Shown: positions 49,394-60,367, counted from the stretch's first letter. The stretch: DNA of 64,000 bases from Microbacterium kyungheense (GCF_006783905.1 NZ_VFPE01000001.1:992001-1056000), one strand, 5' to 3'. Translations and numbers: made by a program. Notes: generated by a model from the letters alone, not told the origin.

Positions 49394-49399
49394 TAGACT
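49394..49399 (+). promoter_or_regulatory. Putative -10 box of argS
   Basis: TAGACT ends 9 nt before the ATG at 49409, with no Shine-Dalgarno between. Confidence 0.5.
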
Positions 49400-49408
49400 T
49401 GTCGGTCT

Positions 49409-51076
49409 ATGAATCCTGAAGCCCTCTCCGCCGCCCTGCTCGCCGTCGTCGCCCCGCTCGCCGAGGCGCGACGACCTGGTGCGGCCGACGGACTGACCGC
49501 CGCCGACCTGGTGCTCGAGCGGCCGAAGAACCGGGATCACGGCGACTGGGCCTCGAACGCCGCGCTCAAGCTGGCCAAGGCGGTCGGCGCGAATCCGCGC
49601 GAGTTCGCCGCCGAGATCGCCGAAGGCCTCGCGCAGGTCGAGGGCGTCGCGGGCGTCGAGGTCGCGGGGCCGGGCTTCATCAACATCCGGCTGGATGCCG
49701 CAGCCGCCGGCGCACTGGCCAAGACCATCGTCGACGCCGGTGCGGCGTTCGGCACGAACGACTCGCAGCGCGGCAACACCATCAACCTCGAATTCGTGAG
49801 TGCGAATCCGACGGGTCCGATGCACATCGGCCACACCCGGTGGGCGGCGCTCGGTGACTCGATGGCGCGCCTGCTGCTCGCCAGTGGTGCGACGCTGGTG
49901 CGCGAGTTCTACGTCAACGACGCCGGCGCGCAGATGGAGCGCTTCGGCCGTTCCGTGCTGGCCGCAGCCAAGGGCGAGCCGACGCCGGAGGACGGGTATC
50001 CGGGGTCGTACATCGACGTCCTCGCCCGGCGCGTGCTCGCCGCGCAGCCCGATCTGCTGTCGCTGCCGGCGGACGAGCAGCTCCTCGTCGCGCGCGACCG
50101 CGCCTATGAGCTGCAGCTCGGCGACCTGCAGGCGTCGCTGGAGAAGTTCAACGTTCACTTCGACGTGTTCTTCAGCGAGCGGACGCTGCACGCCGAGGGC
50201 GCGAACGGCGAGCCGAGCCTCGTCGACGAAGCCGTCGACCGCCTGCGCGAGCAGGGTCACGTGTTCGACGACGAGGGTGCGGTGTGGGTGCGCACCACCG
50301 ACTTCGGTGACGACAAGGACCGCGTGATCCGTCGCTCCAACGGCGAGTACACCTACTTCGCCGCGGATGCCGCGTACTACCTCAACAAGGGCGACCGCGG
50401 CTTCGCGCACAAGATCTACCTGCTCGGCGCCGATCACCACGGCTACGTGCACCGCCTGAAGGCGCTCGCGGGCGCTGCGGGCGACGACCCCGAGAAGGAC
50501 ATCGAGGTGCTCATCGGGCAGCTCGTGTCGGTCAACGGCGCACGCCTGTCCAAGCGCGCCGGCAACATCATCGAGCTCGACGACCTGCGCGAGTGGCTCG
50601 GCACGGACGCGCTGCGGTACTCGCTCGCGCGGTACCCCGCCGACTCGCCGCTGACGCTCGACCCCGAGATCCTGCGTAAGCGCACCAACGACAACCCGGT
50701 GTTCTACGTGCAGTACGCGCACGCGCGCACCCACAACGTCGGCCGCAACGCCGCCGCCTCCGGCGTGGACCGTTCCGAGTTCGCGCCCGAGCTGCTCACG
50801 CACGAGACCGAGTCGGCGCTGCTGGGGGCGCTGCAGGAGTTCCCCCGCATCGTGGCCTTCGCCGCCGAGGTGCGCGAACCGCACCGTGTCGCGCGGTACC
50901 TCGAGGAGCTCGCGGGCCTCTACCACCGCTGGTACGACAACTGCCGGGTGATCCCGCTCGGTGACGAGCCCATCGAGGCGGTGCACCGCACGCGTCTGTG
51001 GCTCAACGACGCCACCGGCCAGGTGCTGCGCAACGGGCTCGACCTGCTGGGCGTCGCGGCGCCGGAACGGATGTAG
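49409..51076 (+). CDS. argS: Arginyl-tRNA synthetase
   Basis: This 555-aa class I synthetase charges tRNA-Arg. It has the Add-1 domain (about 1-115; [15 protein letters not shown]), the HIGH-type motif [20 protein letters not shown] (about 130-149), and [19 protein letters not shown]. The KMSKS-equivalent is [14 protein letters not shown] near 380. The C-terminal DALR anticodon-binding helices include HNVGRNA and [13 protein letters not shown] tRNA-Arg(CCG) gene lies 1.9 kb upstream. It heads the aspartate-family block and is probably leaderless. Confidence 0.97.
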   Translation: MNPEALSAALLAVVAPLAEARRPGAADGLTAADLVLERPKNRDHGDWASNAALKLAKAVGANPREFAAEIAEGLAQVEGVAGVEVAGPGFINIRLDAAAAGALAKTIVDAGAAFGTNDSQRGNTINLEFVSANPTGPMHIGHTRWAALGDSMARLLLASGATLVREFYVNDAGAQMERFGRSVLAAAKGEPTPEDGYPGSYIDVLARRVLAAQPDLLSLPADEQLLVARDRAYELQLGDLQASLEKFNVHFDVFFSERTLHAEGANGEPSLVDEAVDRLREQGHVFDDEGAVWVRTTDFGDDKDRVIRRSNGEYTYFAADAAYYLNKGDRGFAHKIYLLGADHHGYVHRLKALAGAAGDDPEKDIEVLIGQLVSVNGARLSKRAGNIIELDDLREWLGTDALRYSLARYPADSPLTLDPEILRKRTNDNPVFYVQYAHARTHNVGRNAAASGVDRSEFAPELLTHETESALLGALQEFPRIVAFAAEVREPHRVARYLEELAGLYHRWYDNCRVIPLGDEPIEAVHRTRLWLNDATGQVLRNGLDLLGVAAPERM

Positions 51077-51079
51077 CGC

Positions 51080-51913
51080 ATGAGCACGGCCGACTCGCAG
51101 CCGACCCTGCCCCTGCCCGACGGCATGGTTCCCGCCGACGGCCCGGGCGAGCCGCGCCGTCACCGGGTCTGGCCGTGGATCGTGGGCTTCGCCATCGTGG
51201 CGGTGCTGGCGGTCGGGGCGTGGTTCGCAGCGGAGGCCATCGCCCGGCAGATCGTGACGGGCGTCGTGCAGGATCAGGTGCGCACGCAGCTGTCGCTGCC
51301 GGCGGACCAGCAGATCGACGTCGAGATCGCCGGCGCCGTGCTGCCGCAGCTCATCGGCGGCACCCTCGACGACCTCACCGTCTCGTCCGACGACGTTCCG
51401 CTGGGCGACACGGGGGTCACCGGCGACGTCACCGTGAACGCGCGCGGCATCCCGGTCCGCGGCGAGCCCACTCTGAGCGGTGCCACCGCGGAGGTCGCGC
51501 TCGACGAGCAGCAGCTGCAGACGCTCCTGGCGTCGATCGACGGCTTCCCCGCCGACACGGTGGGCCTCGCGGCCCCGAACGTCACGATGACCCTCGACCT
51601 GTCGCTGTTCGGCGTGCAGATCCCGATCGGGGTGGCGCTGACGCCCTCGGCGGCAGACGGCGACATCGTGCTGACGCCGGCATCGTTCCAGCTCGGCCAG
51701 TCCGAGGTGGGCGCCGACGCGCTGCGTGCGCAGTTCGGCGACCTTGCAGACACCGTGCTGCGGGACTGGAACGTGTGCATCGCGGACCGGCTGCCCGCCG
51801 GCGCGACGCTCACCGGAGTCGAGGTCGACGGCAGCAGCCTCGTGGCGGACTTCGACGTCGACGGCCGCATCGCCACCGACCCCGCGCTGCAGCAGGACGG
51901 CACGTGCGCGTGA
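51080..51913 (+). CDS. DUF2993 (LmeA-like) membrane-anchored protein
   Basis: This 277-aa protein has a Pro-rich cytosolic N-terminus, a single helix (about 32-52; WPWIVGFAIVAVLAVGAWFA) and an extracytoplasmic DUF2993 domain. That domain has repeated strand motifs (GGTLDDLTVSSDDVPLGDTG, TGDVTVNARGIPV). LmeA of mycobacteria, in the same family, binds phospholipid and affects lipomannan elongation. The gene starts 3 nt after argS, so it is co-transcribed with it. Confidence 0.87.
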   Translation: MSTADSQPTLPLPDGMVPADGPGEPRRHRVWPWIVGFAIVAVLAVGAWFAAEAIARQIVTGVVQDQVRTQLSLPADQQIDVEIAGAVLPQLIGGTLDDLTVSSDDVPLGDTGVTGDVTVNARGIPVRGEPTLSGATAEVALDEQQLQTLLASIDGFPADTVGLAAPNVTMTLDLSLFGVQIPIGVALTPSAADGDIVLTPASFQLGQSEVGADALRAQFGDLADTVLRDWNVCIADRLPAGATLTGVEVDGSSLVADFDVDGRIATDPALQQDGTCA

Positions 51914-51963
51914 GCGCCCGCCGCCGGGCGTCATACGGCGCGGGGCCGGCGAGCCGTGTGCCC

Positions 51964-52098
51964 TAGACTTCTAGCACTGCCTGGCGCCGGTCTCACTGCA
52001 CACTCGTGACACCCGGGCCGCGGCATCCGCAGGTTCTGTCTCGCCCGACCGAAAGCGTCGGACCTGCAAGCGTCGAAGCTCCCACCGATTGGTCCACA
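51964..52098 (+). promoter_or_regulatory. lysA promoter and 130-nt leader
   Basis: TAGACT (51964-51969) is the likely -10 box. About 130 nt separate it from the chosen GTG of lysA. An in-frame GTG at 52006 could extend the protein through the leader. I see no match to the lysine riboswitch. The leader may hold unrecognised regulation. Confidence 0.45.
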
Positions 52099-53586
52099 GT
52101 GTCCGCCGACCCGCATACCCGCTCCGTCGCTCCCGCATGGCTGCAGCGCCCCGCCCAGGCGAACGGGCTCGCCCCGGCCGTGTGGCCCGAGACCGCTGAA
52201 CGCGGTGCCGACGGCGTGCTCGAACTGGGCGGCATCCGGGCGACGACGCTGCGCGAGCGCTTCGGGACCCCGCTGTACGTGGTCGACGAGGACGAGGTGC
52301 GTCGCACCGCCCGCCGCACCCTCGAGGCGTTCCGCGCCGCAGCGGCGCTGCACGGTGCGCAGGCGCGCGTCTACTACGCCGGCAAGGCGTTCCTCACCAC
52401 CGAGGTCGTGCGCTGGGTCACCGAAGAGGGACTCGCCGTCGACGTCTGCAGCGGGGGAGAGCTGGCTGTCGCCCTCGCGGCCGGCGCGGACCCGTCGCGC
52501 CTGGGTTTCCACGGCAACAACAAGTCCGTCGCCGAGCTCGAGCGCGCCGTCGAGGTCGGCATCGGTTCGATCGTCATCGACAGTCTCATCGAGATCGAGC
52601 GGCTCGCGGCCATCGTGGCGCGCCGCGGTGTGACCCAGGCCGTGCTGCTGCGCGTCAACAGCGGCGTTCACGCCGAGACCCACGACTTCCTCGCGACGGC
52701 CCACGAGGATCAGAAGTTCGGCTTCACGCTGCAGGATGCCCCCGCCGCCGTCGCCCGCATCCGCGAGCTGGCGGGGCTCGAGTTCATCGGGCTGCACTGC
52801 CACATCGGCTCGCAGATCTTCGGCACGGCCGGGTTCGAGGAGTCCGCGTCCCGGCTCGTCGAGCTGCACGCCGAACTGCGTGAGGGCGGCGAGCTGCCCG
52901 TCCTCAACCTCGGCGGCGGCTTCGGCATCGCCTACACCTCCGTCGACGACCCGACGCCGATCGAGGCGCTCGCGGTCGGCATCGCCGAGGCCGTGGCACG
53001 GCAGTGCGAGGTGCGCGGCATCCCGATGCCGAACCTGGCGTTCGAACCCGGACGCGCGATCGTGGGTCGCGGGGGAGTCACGCTGTACGAGGTCGGCACG
53101 ATCAAGCCGGTCGCGCTCGACAGCGGCGACACGCGCCTGTACGTGAGCGTCGACGGCGGCATGAGCGACAACGCGCGCCCCGCGCTGTACGGCGCGGAGT
53201 TCTCGGCGCGCATCGCCTCCCGCACGAGCGATGCCGCACCGGCGCTCGCGCGCGTGGTGGGCAAGCACTGCGAGTCCGGCGACATCGTGGTGGATGCCGA
53301 GTACCTGCCGGGCGATGTCGCCCCGGGCGACCTCCTCGCGGTGCCGGCGACGGGGGCGTACTGCTTCTCGCTGTCGAGCAACTACAACTACGTCCCGCGT
53401 CCGCCCGTCGTGGCGCTGCGCGGGGGAGAGGCGCGCGTCATCGTGCGCGGCGAGACGATCGACGATCTGCTCGCCCGTGATGCCGGCCTCACCGCAGGAG
53501 GCGTCCTTGCGGGCGCATCCGGCGATTCACCGACGGAAGGGAAACCACGCATGCCTGTACTGAGCGAGCGAAGCGAGACGAAGTGA
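52099..53586 (+). CDS. lysA: Diaminopimelate decarboxylase
   Basis: This 495-aa alanine-racemase-fold PLP enzyme makes L-lysine from meso-diaminopimelate. It has the PLP lysine in VYYAGKAFLTTEVVRWV (about 95), VDVCSGGELAVAL, GLHCHIGSQIFG, LGGGFGIAY, FEPGRAIVG and a C-terminal SSNYNYVPRP. The GTG at 52099 (VSADPHTRSVAP) is chosen. The last residues, [11 protein letters not shown], are encoded by repeat-like DNA (GAGCGAGCGAAGCGAGACGA) that also holds the hom start, so the tail is probably not functional. Overlap with hom is 4 nt. Confidence 0.95.
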   Translation: MSADPHTRSVAPAWLQRPAQANGLAPAVWPETAERGADGVLELGGIRATTLRERFGTPLYVVDEDEVRRTARRTLEAFRAAAALHGAQARVYYAGKAFLTTEVVRWVTEEGLAVDVCSGGELAVALAAGADPSRLGFHGNNKSVAELERAVEVGIGSIVIDSLIEIERLAAIVARRGVTQAVLLRVNSGVHAETHDFLATAHEDQKFGFTLQDAPAAVARIRELAGLEFIGLHCHIGSQIFGTAGFEESASRLVELHAELREGGELPVLNLGGGFGIAYTSVDDPTPIEALAVGIAEAVARQCEVRGIPMPNLAFEPGRAIVGRGGVTLYEVGTIKPVALDSGDTRLYVSVDGGMSDNARPALYGAEFSARIASRTSDAAPALARVVGKHCESGDIVVDAEYLPGDVAPGDLLAVPATGAYCFSLSSNYNYVPRPPVVALRGGEARVIVRGETIDDLLARDAGLTAGGVLAGASGDSPTEGKPRMPVLSERSETK

Positions 53587-54896
53587 CCGACTACCGCCGC
53601 CTCCGTGTCGCGCTGCTGGGAGCCGGAGCCGTCGGCTCGCAGGTCGCAGCCCTGCTGCGCCAGCACGCCGACGAGCTCGCCGACCGTGCGGGCGCACGGC
53701 TGGAGCTCGCCGGCATCGCGGTGCGCGACATCGACGCCAAGCGCGACGTCGACCTGCCGCGCGAGCTGTTCACCACCGACGCCGAGTCGCTCATCGTGGG
53801 CTCCGACATCGTGATCGAGCTGATGGGCGGCATCGAGCCGGCACGCGCCTACCTGCTGCACGCGATCAACTCCGGCGCCGACATCGTGACCGCCAACAAG
53901 GCGCTGCTCGCGACGCACGGCCCCGAGATCTTCGATGCGGCCGACCAGGTGGGCGCCGAGGTCTACTACGAGGCGGCAGCCGCCGGTGCGATCCCGATCA
54001 TCCGCCCGCTGCGCGACTCGCTCGCCGGCGACCGGGTGCAGCGCATCATGGGAATCGTCAACGGCACGACGAACTACATCCTCGACCGCATGGACACCGA
54101 GGGCGCCGAGTTCGCCGACGTGCTCGCCAACGCACAGCGCCTGGGCTACGCCGAAGCCGACCCGACGGCCGACGTCGAAGGCTACGACGCCGCGCAGAAA
54201 GCCGCGATCCTCGCGAGCCTCGCGTTCCACACCACGGTGCCGCTGGACGCCGTCCACCGCGAGGGCATCACGTCGATCGACAGGTCGATGATGGATGCCG
54301 CACGCCACGCCGGCTACGTCATCAAGCTGCTGGCGGTGTGCGAGCGCCTGGTCGAGGCATCCGGCGAGTCCATCTCGGTGCGCGTCTATCCGGCCCTCGT
54401 GGACCGCAAGCACCCGTTGGCGAGCGTCCACGGCGCCAACAACGCCGTGTTCGTCCAGGCGGAGGCCGCCGGCAACCTGATGTTCTACGGCGCCGGCGCC
54501 GGCGGCGTGCAGACCGCGTCCGCCGTCCTCGGCGATGTGGTGTCGGCCGCTCGCCGCCACATCGCGGGCGGCGTGGGGGTCGGCGAGTCGACGCTCGCGA
54601 ACCTGCCCATCGTGCCGATCGGCCGCGTCACGACGCGGTACCAGATCACGCTCGAGGTCGACGACCGGCCGGGCGTGCTCGCGACGGTGGCGAGCACCCT
54701 GAGCGAGGGGCGCGTGTCGATCGCGACCGTGGAGCAGACCGTCATCACGGCGGGCAACGGCGAGCCCGGTGTGGCGCGCCTCGTCATCGGCACGCACAAG
54801 GCGGTCGAACAGGATCTCAGCGACACCGTCGAGCGGCTGGCCGCCAGCGGAGTCGTCGAACGCGTCGTCTCCGTGCTCCGGGTCGAAGGCGATTGA
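53583..54896 (+). CDS. hom: Homoserine dehydrogenase
   Basis: This 437-aa enzyme reduces aspartate semialdehyde to homoserine. It has the NAD(P)-binding motif [30 protein letters not shown], the catalytic stretch [14 protein letters not shown] and [20 protein letters not shown], and a C-terminal ACT domain (about 350-435; [20 protein letters not shown]). The ACT domain is the usual site of threonine feedback. The GTG at 53583 overlaps the lysA stop (GTGA). Confidence 0.96.
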   Translation: MTDYRRLRVALLGAGAVGSQVAALLRQHADELADRAGARLELAGIAVRDIDAKRDVDLPRELFTTDAESLIVGSDIVIELMGGIEPARAYLLHAINSGADIVTANKALLATHGPEIFDAADQVGAEVYYEAAAAGAIPIIRPLRDSLAGDRVQRIMGIVNGTTNYILDRMDTEGAEFADVLANAQRLGYAEADPTADVEGYDAAQKAAILASLAFHTTVPLDAVHREGITSIDRSMMDAARHAGYVIKLLAVCERLVEASGESISVRVYPALVDRKHPLASVHGANNAVFVQAEAAGNLMFYGAGAGGVQTASAVLGDVVSAARRHIAGGVGVGESTLANLPIVPIGRVTTRYQITLEVDDRPGVLATVASTLSEGRVSIATVEQTVITAGNGEPGVARLVIGTHKAVEQDLSDTVERLAASGVVERVVSVLRVEGD

Positions 54897-54927
54897 ACTT
54901 GTCAGTGAGGGTGTGAAGGAGACCGAA

Positions 54928-56016
54928 ATGGCTCATGTTTGGCGCGGAGTCCTCCGCGAGTACGCAGATCGACTGGGCGTGACGGACGCCTCGACGGTGG
55001 TCACGCTGGGCGAAGGCGGCACACCGCTGCTGCCCGCGCCCGCGCTGTCGCGCCGCACCGGCACGGACGTGTGGGTGAAGTTCGAGGGCATGAACCCGAC
55101 CGGCTCGTTCAAGGACCGCGGCATGACCGTCGCGGTGTCGCGCGCGATCGACCACGGCGCCAAGGCCGTCATCTGCGCGTCCACCGGCAACACGTCGGCA
55201 TCGGCGGCCGCCTACGCGGCGCACGCCGGCATCACCGCCGCGGTGCTCGTCCCCGAGGGCAAGATCGCGATGGGCAAGCTCAGCCAGGCGGTCGCCCACA
55301 ACGGCCGGCTCATCCAGATCCGCGGAAACTTCGACGACTGCCTCGAGATCGCGCGCGAGCTCGCCGACAACTACCCGGTGCACCTGGTCAACTCCGTCAA
55401 CCCCGACCGCATCGACGGCCAGAAGACGGCGGCCTACGAGATCGTCGAGCAGCTGGGCGACGCCCCGGACTTCCACTTCATCCCGGTCGGCAACGCGGGC
55501 AACTACACCGCGTACACGCGCGGCTACACCGAAGAGGCGCAGGCCGGTGTCTCGACCCGTGTTCCCCGCATGTTCGGCTTCCAGGCGGCGGGCTCGGCGC
55601 CGCTCGTGCGCGGCGAGGTCGTGAAGGACCCCGACACCGTCGCGAGCGCCATCCGCATCGGCAACCCGGCCTCGTGGGACCTCGCGATCGACGCCCGGGC
55701 GGCGACGGACGGCTACTTCGGCGCCATCGACGACGACCGCATCCTCGCGGCCCAGAAGCTGCTCTCCAGCGAGGTGGGCATCTTCGTCGAGCCGGCATCC
55801 GCGATCAGCGTCGCCGGCCTGCTCGACCGCGTCGAGGCCGGCATCGTCCCGCAGGGTTCGCGCGTCGTGCTCACGGTCACCGGACACGGCCTCAAGGACC
55901 CGCACTGGGCGCTGCGCAACGCCGACGGCTCGCAGGTCGAGCCGACGGTCGTGGACGCGACCACGTCCGAGGTGGCATCCGTCCTCGAACTCGCCCCCGC
56001 GGCGGCCTCGGCGTGA
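54928..56016 (+). CDS. thrC: Threonine synthase
   Basis: This 362-aa fold-type II PLP enzyme converts O-phosphohomoserine to threonine. It shows [19 protein letters not shown], the PLP lysine in [20 protein letters not shown] (about 62), [31 protein letters not shown], and [12 protein letters not shown]. The ATG at 54928 has AAGGAGA 6 nt upstream and lies 31 nt after hom. thrB overlaps its end. Confidence 0.96.
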   Translation: MAHVWRGVLREYADRLGVTDASTVVTLGEGGTPLLPAPALSRRTGTDVWVKFEGMNPTGSFKDRGMTVAVSRAIDHGAKAVICASTGNTSASAAAYAAHAGITAAVLVPEGKIAMGKLSQAVAHNGRLIQIRGNFDDCLEIARELADNYPVHLVNSVNPDRIDGQKTAAYEIVEQLGDAPDFHFIPVGNAGNYTAYTRGYTEEAQAGVSTRVPRMFGFQAAGSAPLVRGEVVKDPDTVASAIRIGNPASWDLAIDARAATDGYFGAIDDDRILAAQKLLSSEVGIFVEPASAISVAGLLDRVEAGIVPQGSRVVLTVTGHGLKDPHWALRNADGSQVEPTVVDATTSEVASVLELAPAAASA

Positions 56017-56972
56017 ACGCAGCCGTCGTCCCCGCACCAGGACGCCGCGTCCTGGTGCGGGTTCCCGCGACGAGCGCGAACCTCGGCCCGGGCTTCGACA
56101 CCCTCGGTCTCGCGCTGAGCGTGTACGACGAGCTCGATGTGACGGCACTGCCCGAGGGAGAGCTCGAGATCGAGGTCGAGGGCGCCGGCGCGGCGGACGT
56201 CCCGCGCGACGCCTCGCACCTCGTGGTGCGCTCGATCGCGTACGCGTACGAATCCGTGGGACGACGGATGCCAGGCCTCCGCCTGATCGCGCGCAACGTG
56301 ATCCCGCACGGGCGCGGCCTCGGGTCGTCGGGCGCGGCCGTGGTCTCGGGACTGCTGGCCGCGAAGGGACTGCTCGAGGGCGACGTGGAGTTCGGCCCCG
56401 ATGCGCTGCTGCGGCTCGCGACCGAGCTCGAGGGTCACCCCGACAACGTGGCGCCTGCGCTGTTCGGCGGACTCACGATTGCGTGGGTCGACGAGGGCGG
56501 CCCGCAGCACAAGAAGCTGCTCGTGCACCGCGGTGTCTCGCCGCTCGTCTTCGTGCCCGAGTTCACGATGTCCACCGCGCTGGCGCGCAGCCTGCAGCCC
56601 ACGCAGGTGCCGCGCGAGGACGCCGTGTTCAACGTGTCGCGGTCGGCGCTGCTGATCGCGGCGCTCACCCAGAGCCCCGAGCTGCTGCAGGCCGCGACCG
56701 AGGACAAGCTGCACCAGAACTACCGGGCGAGCGCCATGCCCGAGACCGACAAGCTGGTGCGGGCGCTGCGTGCCGCGGGCTTCGCCGCGGTGGTGTCGGG
56801 CGCCGGTCCGAGCGTGCTGGTGCTCGCCGACGGGCCGGGGCGTCGCGTGGAGGCTGCCGCGCTTGCGGCCTCGGCGACGACGGGGGAGGGCGACACCCCG
56901 TGGGAGGCGCTCATGCTCGCCGTCGACTTCAAGGGTGGTACAGTGAGGGAGTACGCGGAGGGTTCCACGTAA
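56013..56972 (+). CDS. thrB: Homoserine kinase
   Basis: This 319-aa GHMP kinase phosphorylates homoserine. It has [20 protein letters not shown], the ATP-binding motif [37 protein letters not shown] and the C-terminal [14 protein letters not shown]. The GTG at 56013 overlaps the thrC stop by 4 nt, so hom, thrC and thrB are read as one operon. Confidence 0.96.
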   Translation: MNAAVVPAPGRRVLVRVPATSANLGPGFDTLGLALSVYDELDVTALPEGELEIEVEGAGAADVPRDASHLVVRSIAYAYESVGRRMPGLRLIARNVIPHGRGLGSSGAAVVSGLLAAKGLLEGDVEFGPDALLRLATELEGHPDNVAPALFGGLTIAWVDEGGPQHKKLLVHRGVSPLVFVPEFTMSTALARSLQPTQVPREDAVFNVSRSALLIAALTQSPELLQAATEDKLHQNYRASAMPETDKLVRALRAAGFAAVVSGAGPSVLVLADGPGRRVEAAALAASATTGEGDTPWEALMLAVDFKGGTVREYAEGST

Positions 56973-57162
56973 ACCCGTGAATCTGGCCTCCGTCGCAATT
57001 CTGCGAAACCACCGCACGGCATTCTGACCTGCCGACGTCCGCTGAGACCCCTCGCGGTTCCTCACCCGTCGGCCGGGACTGAGTCCTGCCGAATGGCCGG
57101 ACAGCTGCATCTGCAGCGCCGTGTGATCGTGCACAACCGTTCGTAATCACAAGGGAGAACTC
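56973..57162 (+). promoter_or_regulatory. 190-nt region before rho
   Basis: No gene is seen. It holds small inverted repeats, for example GCTGCA/TGCAGC (57104-57109, 57112-57117), and the rho ribosome-binding site AAGGGAGA starting at 57151. Rho often controls its own leader, but no specific element is recognised. Confidence 0.5.
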
Positions 57163-59247
57163 GTGGAGTCCATCTCCGAGATCCACACCGACGCTTCGGC
57201 CGACGAGCGCGCCGAGGCGCCCGAGGGCGCCGAGAGCGTCGACACCGCGGGCGACCTGGTCACCCAGGCCGAAGCCGCAGACGTCGTCGCCGAGGCGGCC
57301 GTCGTCGAGGCCGAGGTCGCTGAGGTCGTCGCCGAAGAGGCGGTGGCCGAAGCCGTCGCCGAGCCGTCGCCCGAGGCCGAGGCGGCCGCTGACGAAGCGG
57401 TGGCCGAGGCGGTCGTCGCCGAGGCCGTGGCCGAAGAAGCCGTCGTCGAGGCCGTCGAGGCCGAGGTCGCCGCAGGGGCTGCCGAGGTCGTCGAGCCTCC
57501 GGTCGAGGCAGCGCCGCCGGTCAAGGCGCCGCGCAAGCGTGCGCCGCGTCGCGCGAAGAGCACCGCGGCCGAGGCCGCGCCGGCCGAGGCCGCGCCGGCC
57601 GAGGAGGCACCCGCCGCGGAAGCTGCGCCCGCCGCGGAGGCTGCGCCGGCCGAGGCTGAGACGCGCGCCGAGGCCGAGACGCCTGCCGAGTCCGAGACGC
57701 CCGCCGAGGCCGAGACCCCCGCCGACGCACCGGCCGAGGGCGACGCCCCGGCCGAGGGCGAGACCCCTGAGGCGCCCGCCGCCGAGGGCGAGGGCGAGAC
57801 CCCCTCGCGCAGCCGCAGCCGCAGCCGCAGCCGCAGCCGCAACCGCAACCAGAACGCGCAGAACGGTCAGGCGCAGAACGGCCAGGCCCAGAATGCGCCG
57901 GCCGAGGCGCCCGCGGCTCCTGCCGAGCCGGCCAAGGCCGATGCCGCAGACGAGCAGCAGGGCCAGGGCAACGGCCGTGGTCGCCAGCGCAACAAGCGCC
58001 GTGGCACGCAGGCGGTCGGCGACGAGTTCGAGACCGAGATCGGCGAGGACGACGTCCTCATCCCGATCGCCGGCATCCTCGACGTGCTCGACAACTACGC
58101 GTTCGTCCGCACGTCCGGCTACCTGCCCGGCCCGAGCGACGTCTACGTGTCGCTGGGTCAGGTCAAGAAGTACAACCTGCGCAAGGGCGACGCCGTCGTC
58201 GGCGCGATCAAGCAGCCGCGCGAGGGCGAGCAGTCCAGCCGCCAGAAGTACAACGCGCTGGTCAAGGTCGACGCCGTCAACGGCCTGTCGGTCGACGACG
58301 CGGCGACCCGGGTCGAGTTCGGCAAGCTCACGCCCCTCTACCCGCAGGAGCGCCTGCGCCTCGAGACGGCGCCCGAGAAGCTGACGCAGCGCATCATCGA
58401 CCTCGTCGCGCCCATCGGCAAGGGCCAGCGCGGCCTCATCGTCGCGCCCCCCAAGGCCGGCAAGACCATCGTGCTGCAGCAGATCGCGAACGCCATCGCG
58501 ATCAACAACCCCGAGGTGCACCTCATGGTCGTGCTCGTCGACGAGCGCCCCGAAGAGGTCACCGACATGCAGCGCACGGTGAAGGGCGAGGTCATCGCCT
58601 CGACCTTCGACCGTCCCGCCGAGGACCACACCACGGTCGCCGAGCTCGCGATCGAGCGTGCCAAGCGCCTCGTCGAGCTGGGTCGCGACGTCGTCGTGCT
58701 GCTGGACTCGATCACGCGCCTCGGCCGTGCGTACAACATCTCGGCGCCGACCTCGGGCCGCGTGCTCACCGGTGGCGTCGACGCGTCCGCGCTGTACCCG
58801 CCCAAGCGCTTCTTCGGCGCCGCGCGCAACATCGAGAACGGCGGATCGCTCACGATCCTGGCCACCGCGCTCGTCGAGACCGGCTCCAAGATGGACGACG
58901 TGATCTTCGAGGAGTTCAAGGGCACCGGCAACAGCGAGCTGCGCCTGAACCGCCAGCTCGCCGACAAGCGCATCTTCCCGGCGGTCGACGTCAACGCGTC
59001 GAGCACGCGTCGCGAAGAGATGCTGCTGTCGCCCGACGAGGTCAAGATCACCTGGAAGCTCCGGCGCGCGCTGGCGGGTCTCGACCCGCAGCAGGCCCTC
59101 GAGGTCGTGCTCGGCAAGCTCAAGGAGACCCAGTCGAACGTCGAGTTCCTGGTGCAGATGCAGGCCGTGCAGATGAAGTCGATCCCGGGGGCCGGCAACG
59201 GTCACGGCGGTGGCCACAGCCACGCGCACGACAACAGCATCCGCTGA
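57163..59247 (+). CDS. rho: Transcription termination factor Rho with long disordered N-terminal domain
   Basis: This 694-aa hexameric RNA helicase terminates transcription. The first about 215 residues are Ala/Glu-rich low complexity. A run of Arg-Ser dipeptides (about 215-228) and an Asn/Gln stretch (QNAQNGQAQNG) follow. The RNA-binding cold-shock-like domain is at about 290-365 (GILDVLDNYAFVRTSGYLPG). Walker A is APPKAGKTIVLQQIA (about 428) and Walker B is VVVLLDSITRLGRAYN, with FKGTGNSELRLNRQLADKR. Rho insertions of this kind are known in actinobacteria and aid RNA binding. GTG start with AAGGGAGA. Confidence 0.96.
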   Translation: MESISEIHTDASADERAEAPEGAESVDTAGDLVTQAEAADVVAEAAVVEAEVAEVVAEEAVAEAVAEPSPEAEAAADEAVAEAVVAEAVAEEAVVEAVEAEVAAGAAEVVEPPVEAAPPVKAPRKRAPRRAKSTAAEAAPAEAAPAEEAPAAEAAPAAEAAPAEAETRAEAETPAESETPAEAETPADAPAEGDAPAEGETPEAPAAEGEGETPSRSRSRSRSRSRNRNQNAQNGQAQNGQAQNAPAEAPAAPAEPAKADAADEQQGQGNGRGRQRNKRRGTQAVGDEFETEIGEDDVLIPIAGILDVLDNYAFVRTSGYLPGPSDVYVSLGQVKKYNLRKGDAVVGAIKQPREGEQSSRQKYNALVKVDAVNGLSVDDAATRVEFGKLTPLYPQERLRLETAPEKLTQRIIDLVAPIGKGQRGLIVAPPKAGKTIVLQQIANAIAINNPEVHLMVVLVDERPEEVTDMQRTVKGEVIASTFDRPAEDHTTVAELAIERAKRLVELGRDVVVLLDSITRLGRAYNISAPTSGRVLTGGVDASALYPPKRFFGAARNIENGGSLTILATALVETGSKMDDVIFEEFKGTGNSELRLNRQLADKRIFPAVDVNASSTRREEMLLSPDEVKITWKLRRALAGLDPQQALEVVLGKLKETQSNVEFLVQMQAVQMKSIPGAGNGHGGGHSHAHDNSIR

Positions 59248-59250
59248 TCC

Positions 59251-60330
59251 GTGTTCGAGTCCGTACGCGGCCTGATCGACGAGCACCGCGCGGTCCAGGA
59301 GGAGCTCTCGGACCCCGCGGTGCACGCCGACGCGGCGCGCGCGAAGCGCGTCAACCGGCGGTACGCCGAGCTGTCGCGCATCGTGAAGGCCCATGAGGAC
59401 TGGGTGGCGGCATCCGACGATCTGGATGCCGCCCGCGAACTCGCCCGCGAGGACGACGCCTTCGCCGACGAGATCCCGGCCCTCGAGGCCGGGCTCGCCG
59501 AGGCGCAGGAGAAGTTGCGGCGCCTCTTGATCCCGCGCGATCCGGACGACGCGCGCGACGTGATCATGGAGATCAAGCAGGGCGAGGGCGGCGCCGAGTC
59601 GGCGCTGTTCGCCGCCGACCTGCTGCGCATGTACCTGCAGTACGCGGCGTCGAAGGGCTGGAAGACCGAGCTGCTCGAGCGCAACGAGTCCGACCTGGGC
59701 GGCTATAAGGACGTCCAGGTCGCGATCAAGGGCTCGTCGTCGGATCCGGCGCAGGGCGTGTGGGCGCATCTGAAGTACGAGGGCGGCGTCCACCGCGTGC
59801 AGCGCGTGCCGGCGACCGAGTCGCAGGGGCGCATCCACACGTCGACGACCGGTGTGCTGGTGTTCCCCGAGGTCGACGAGCCCGAAGAGATCCACATCGA
59901 TCCGAACGACCTCAAGATCGACGTCTTCCGGTCCTCCGGTCCGGGAGGGCAGTCCGTCAACACGACGGACTCGGCAGTGCGCATCACGCACGTGCCGACC
60001 GGGATCGTGGTGTCGATGCAGAACGAGAAGTCGCAGCTGCAGAACCGCGAGGCCGGCATGCGGGTGCTGCGCGCCCGCCTGCTCGCCAAGCAGCAGGAGG
60101 AGCTGGATGCCGCGGCCTCCGATGCCCGGCGGTCGCAGATCCGCGGCATGGACCGCTCCGAGCGCATCCGCACGTACAACTTCCCGGAGAACCGCATCGC
60201 GGATCACCGCACCGGCTACAAGGCGTACAACCTCGATCAGGTGATGGACGGCGCCCTGGAGCCGATCATCGAGTCGGCCATCCAGGCCGATGAAGAGGCG
60301 CGCCTGGCCGCCCTCGGCTCCGAAGCCTGA
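59251..60330 (+). CDS. prfA: Peptide chain release factor 1
   Basis: This 359-aa class I release factor reads UAA and UAG. The N-terminal coiled domain is followed by the codon-reading motif in [18 protein letters not shown], and the peptidyl-hydrolysis motif in [20 protein letters not shown] (GGQ about 232-234). It starts with GTG 3 nt after rho. The usual downstream partner prmC, whose product methylates the GGQ glutamine, is not next; a P-family palindrome begins 37 nt after the stop. Confidence 0.96.
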   Translation: MFESVRGLIDEHRAVQEELSDPAVHADAARAKRVNRRYAELSRIVKAHEDWVAASDDLDAARELAREDDAFADEIPALEAGLAEAQEKLRRLLIPRDPDDARDVIMEIKQGEGGAESALFAADLLRMYLQYAASKGWKTELLERNESDLGGYKDVQVAIKGSSSDPAQGVWAHLKYEGGVHRVQRVPATESQGRIHTSTTGVLVFPEVDEPEEIHIDPNDLKIDVFRSSGPGGQSVNTTDSAVRITHVPTGIVVSMQNEKSQLQNREAGMRVLRARLLAKQQEELDAAASDARRSQIRGMDRSERIRTYNFPENRIADHRTGYKAYNLDQVMDGALEPIIESAIQADEEARLAALGSEA

Positions 60331-60367
60331 CTCCAGCCCCGGCCGCTGCCGTCGCCCTCCCCACCTC

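Noticed and set aside
51914..52098. Lysine riboswitch before lysA
   Set aside because: The leader is long enough for some element, but I see none of the conserved lysine-aptamer blocks.
56929..60207. 1092-aa open frame on the minus strand
   Set aside because: It is antisense to rho and prfA and has no family features.
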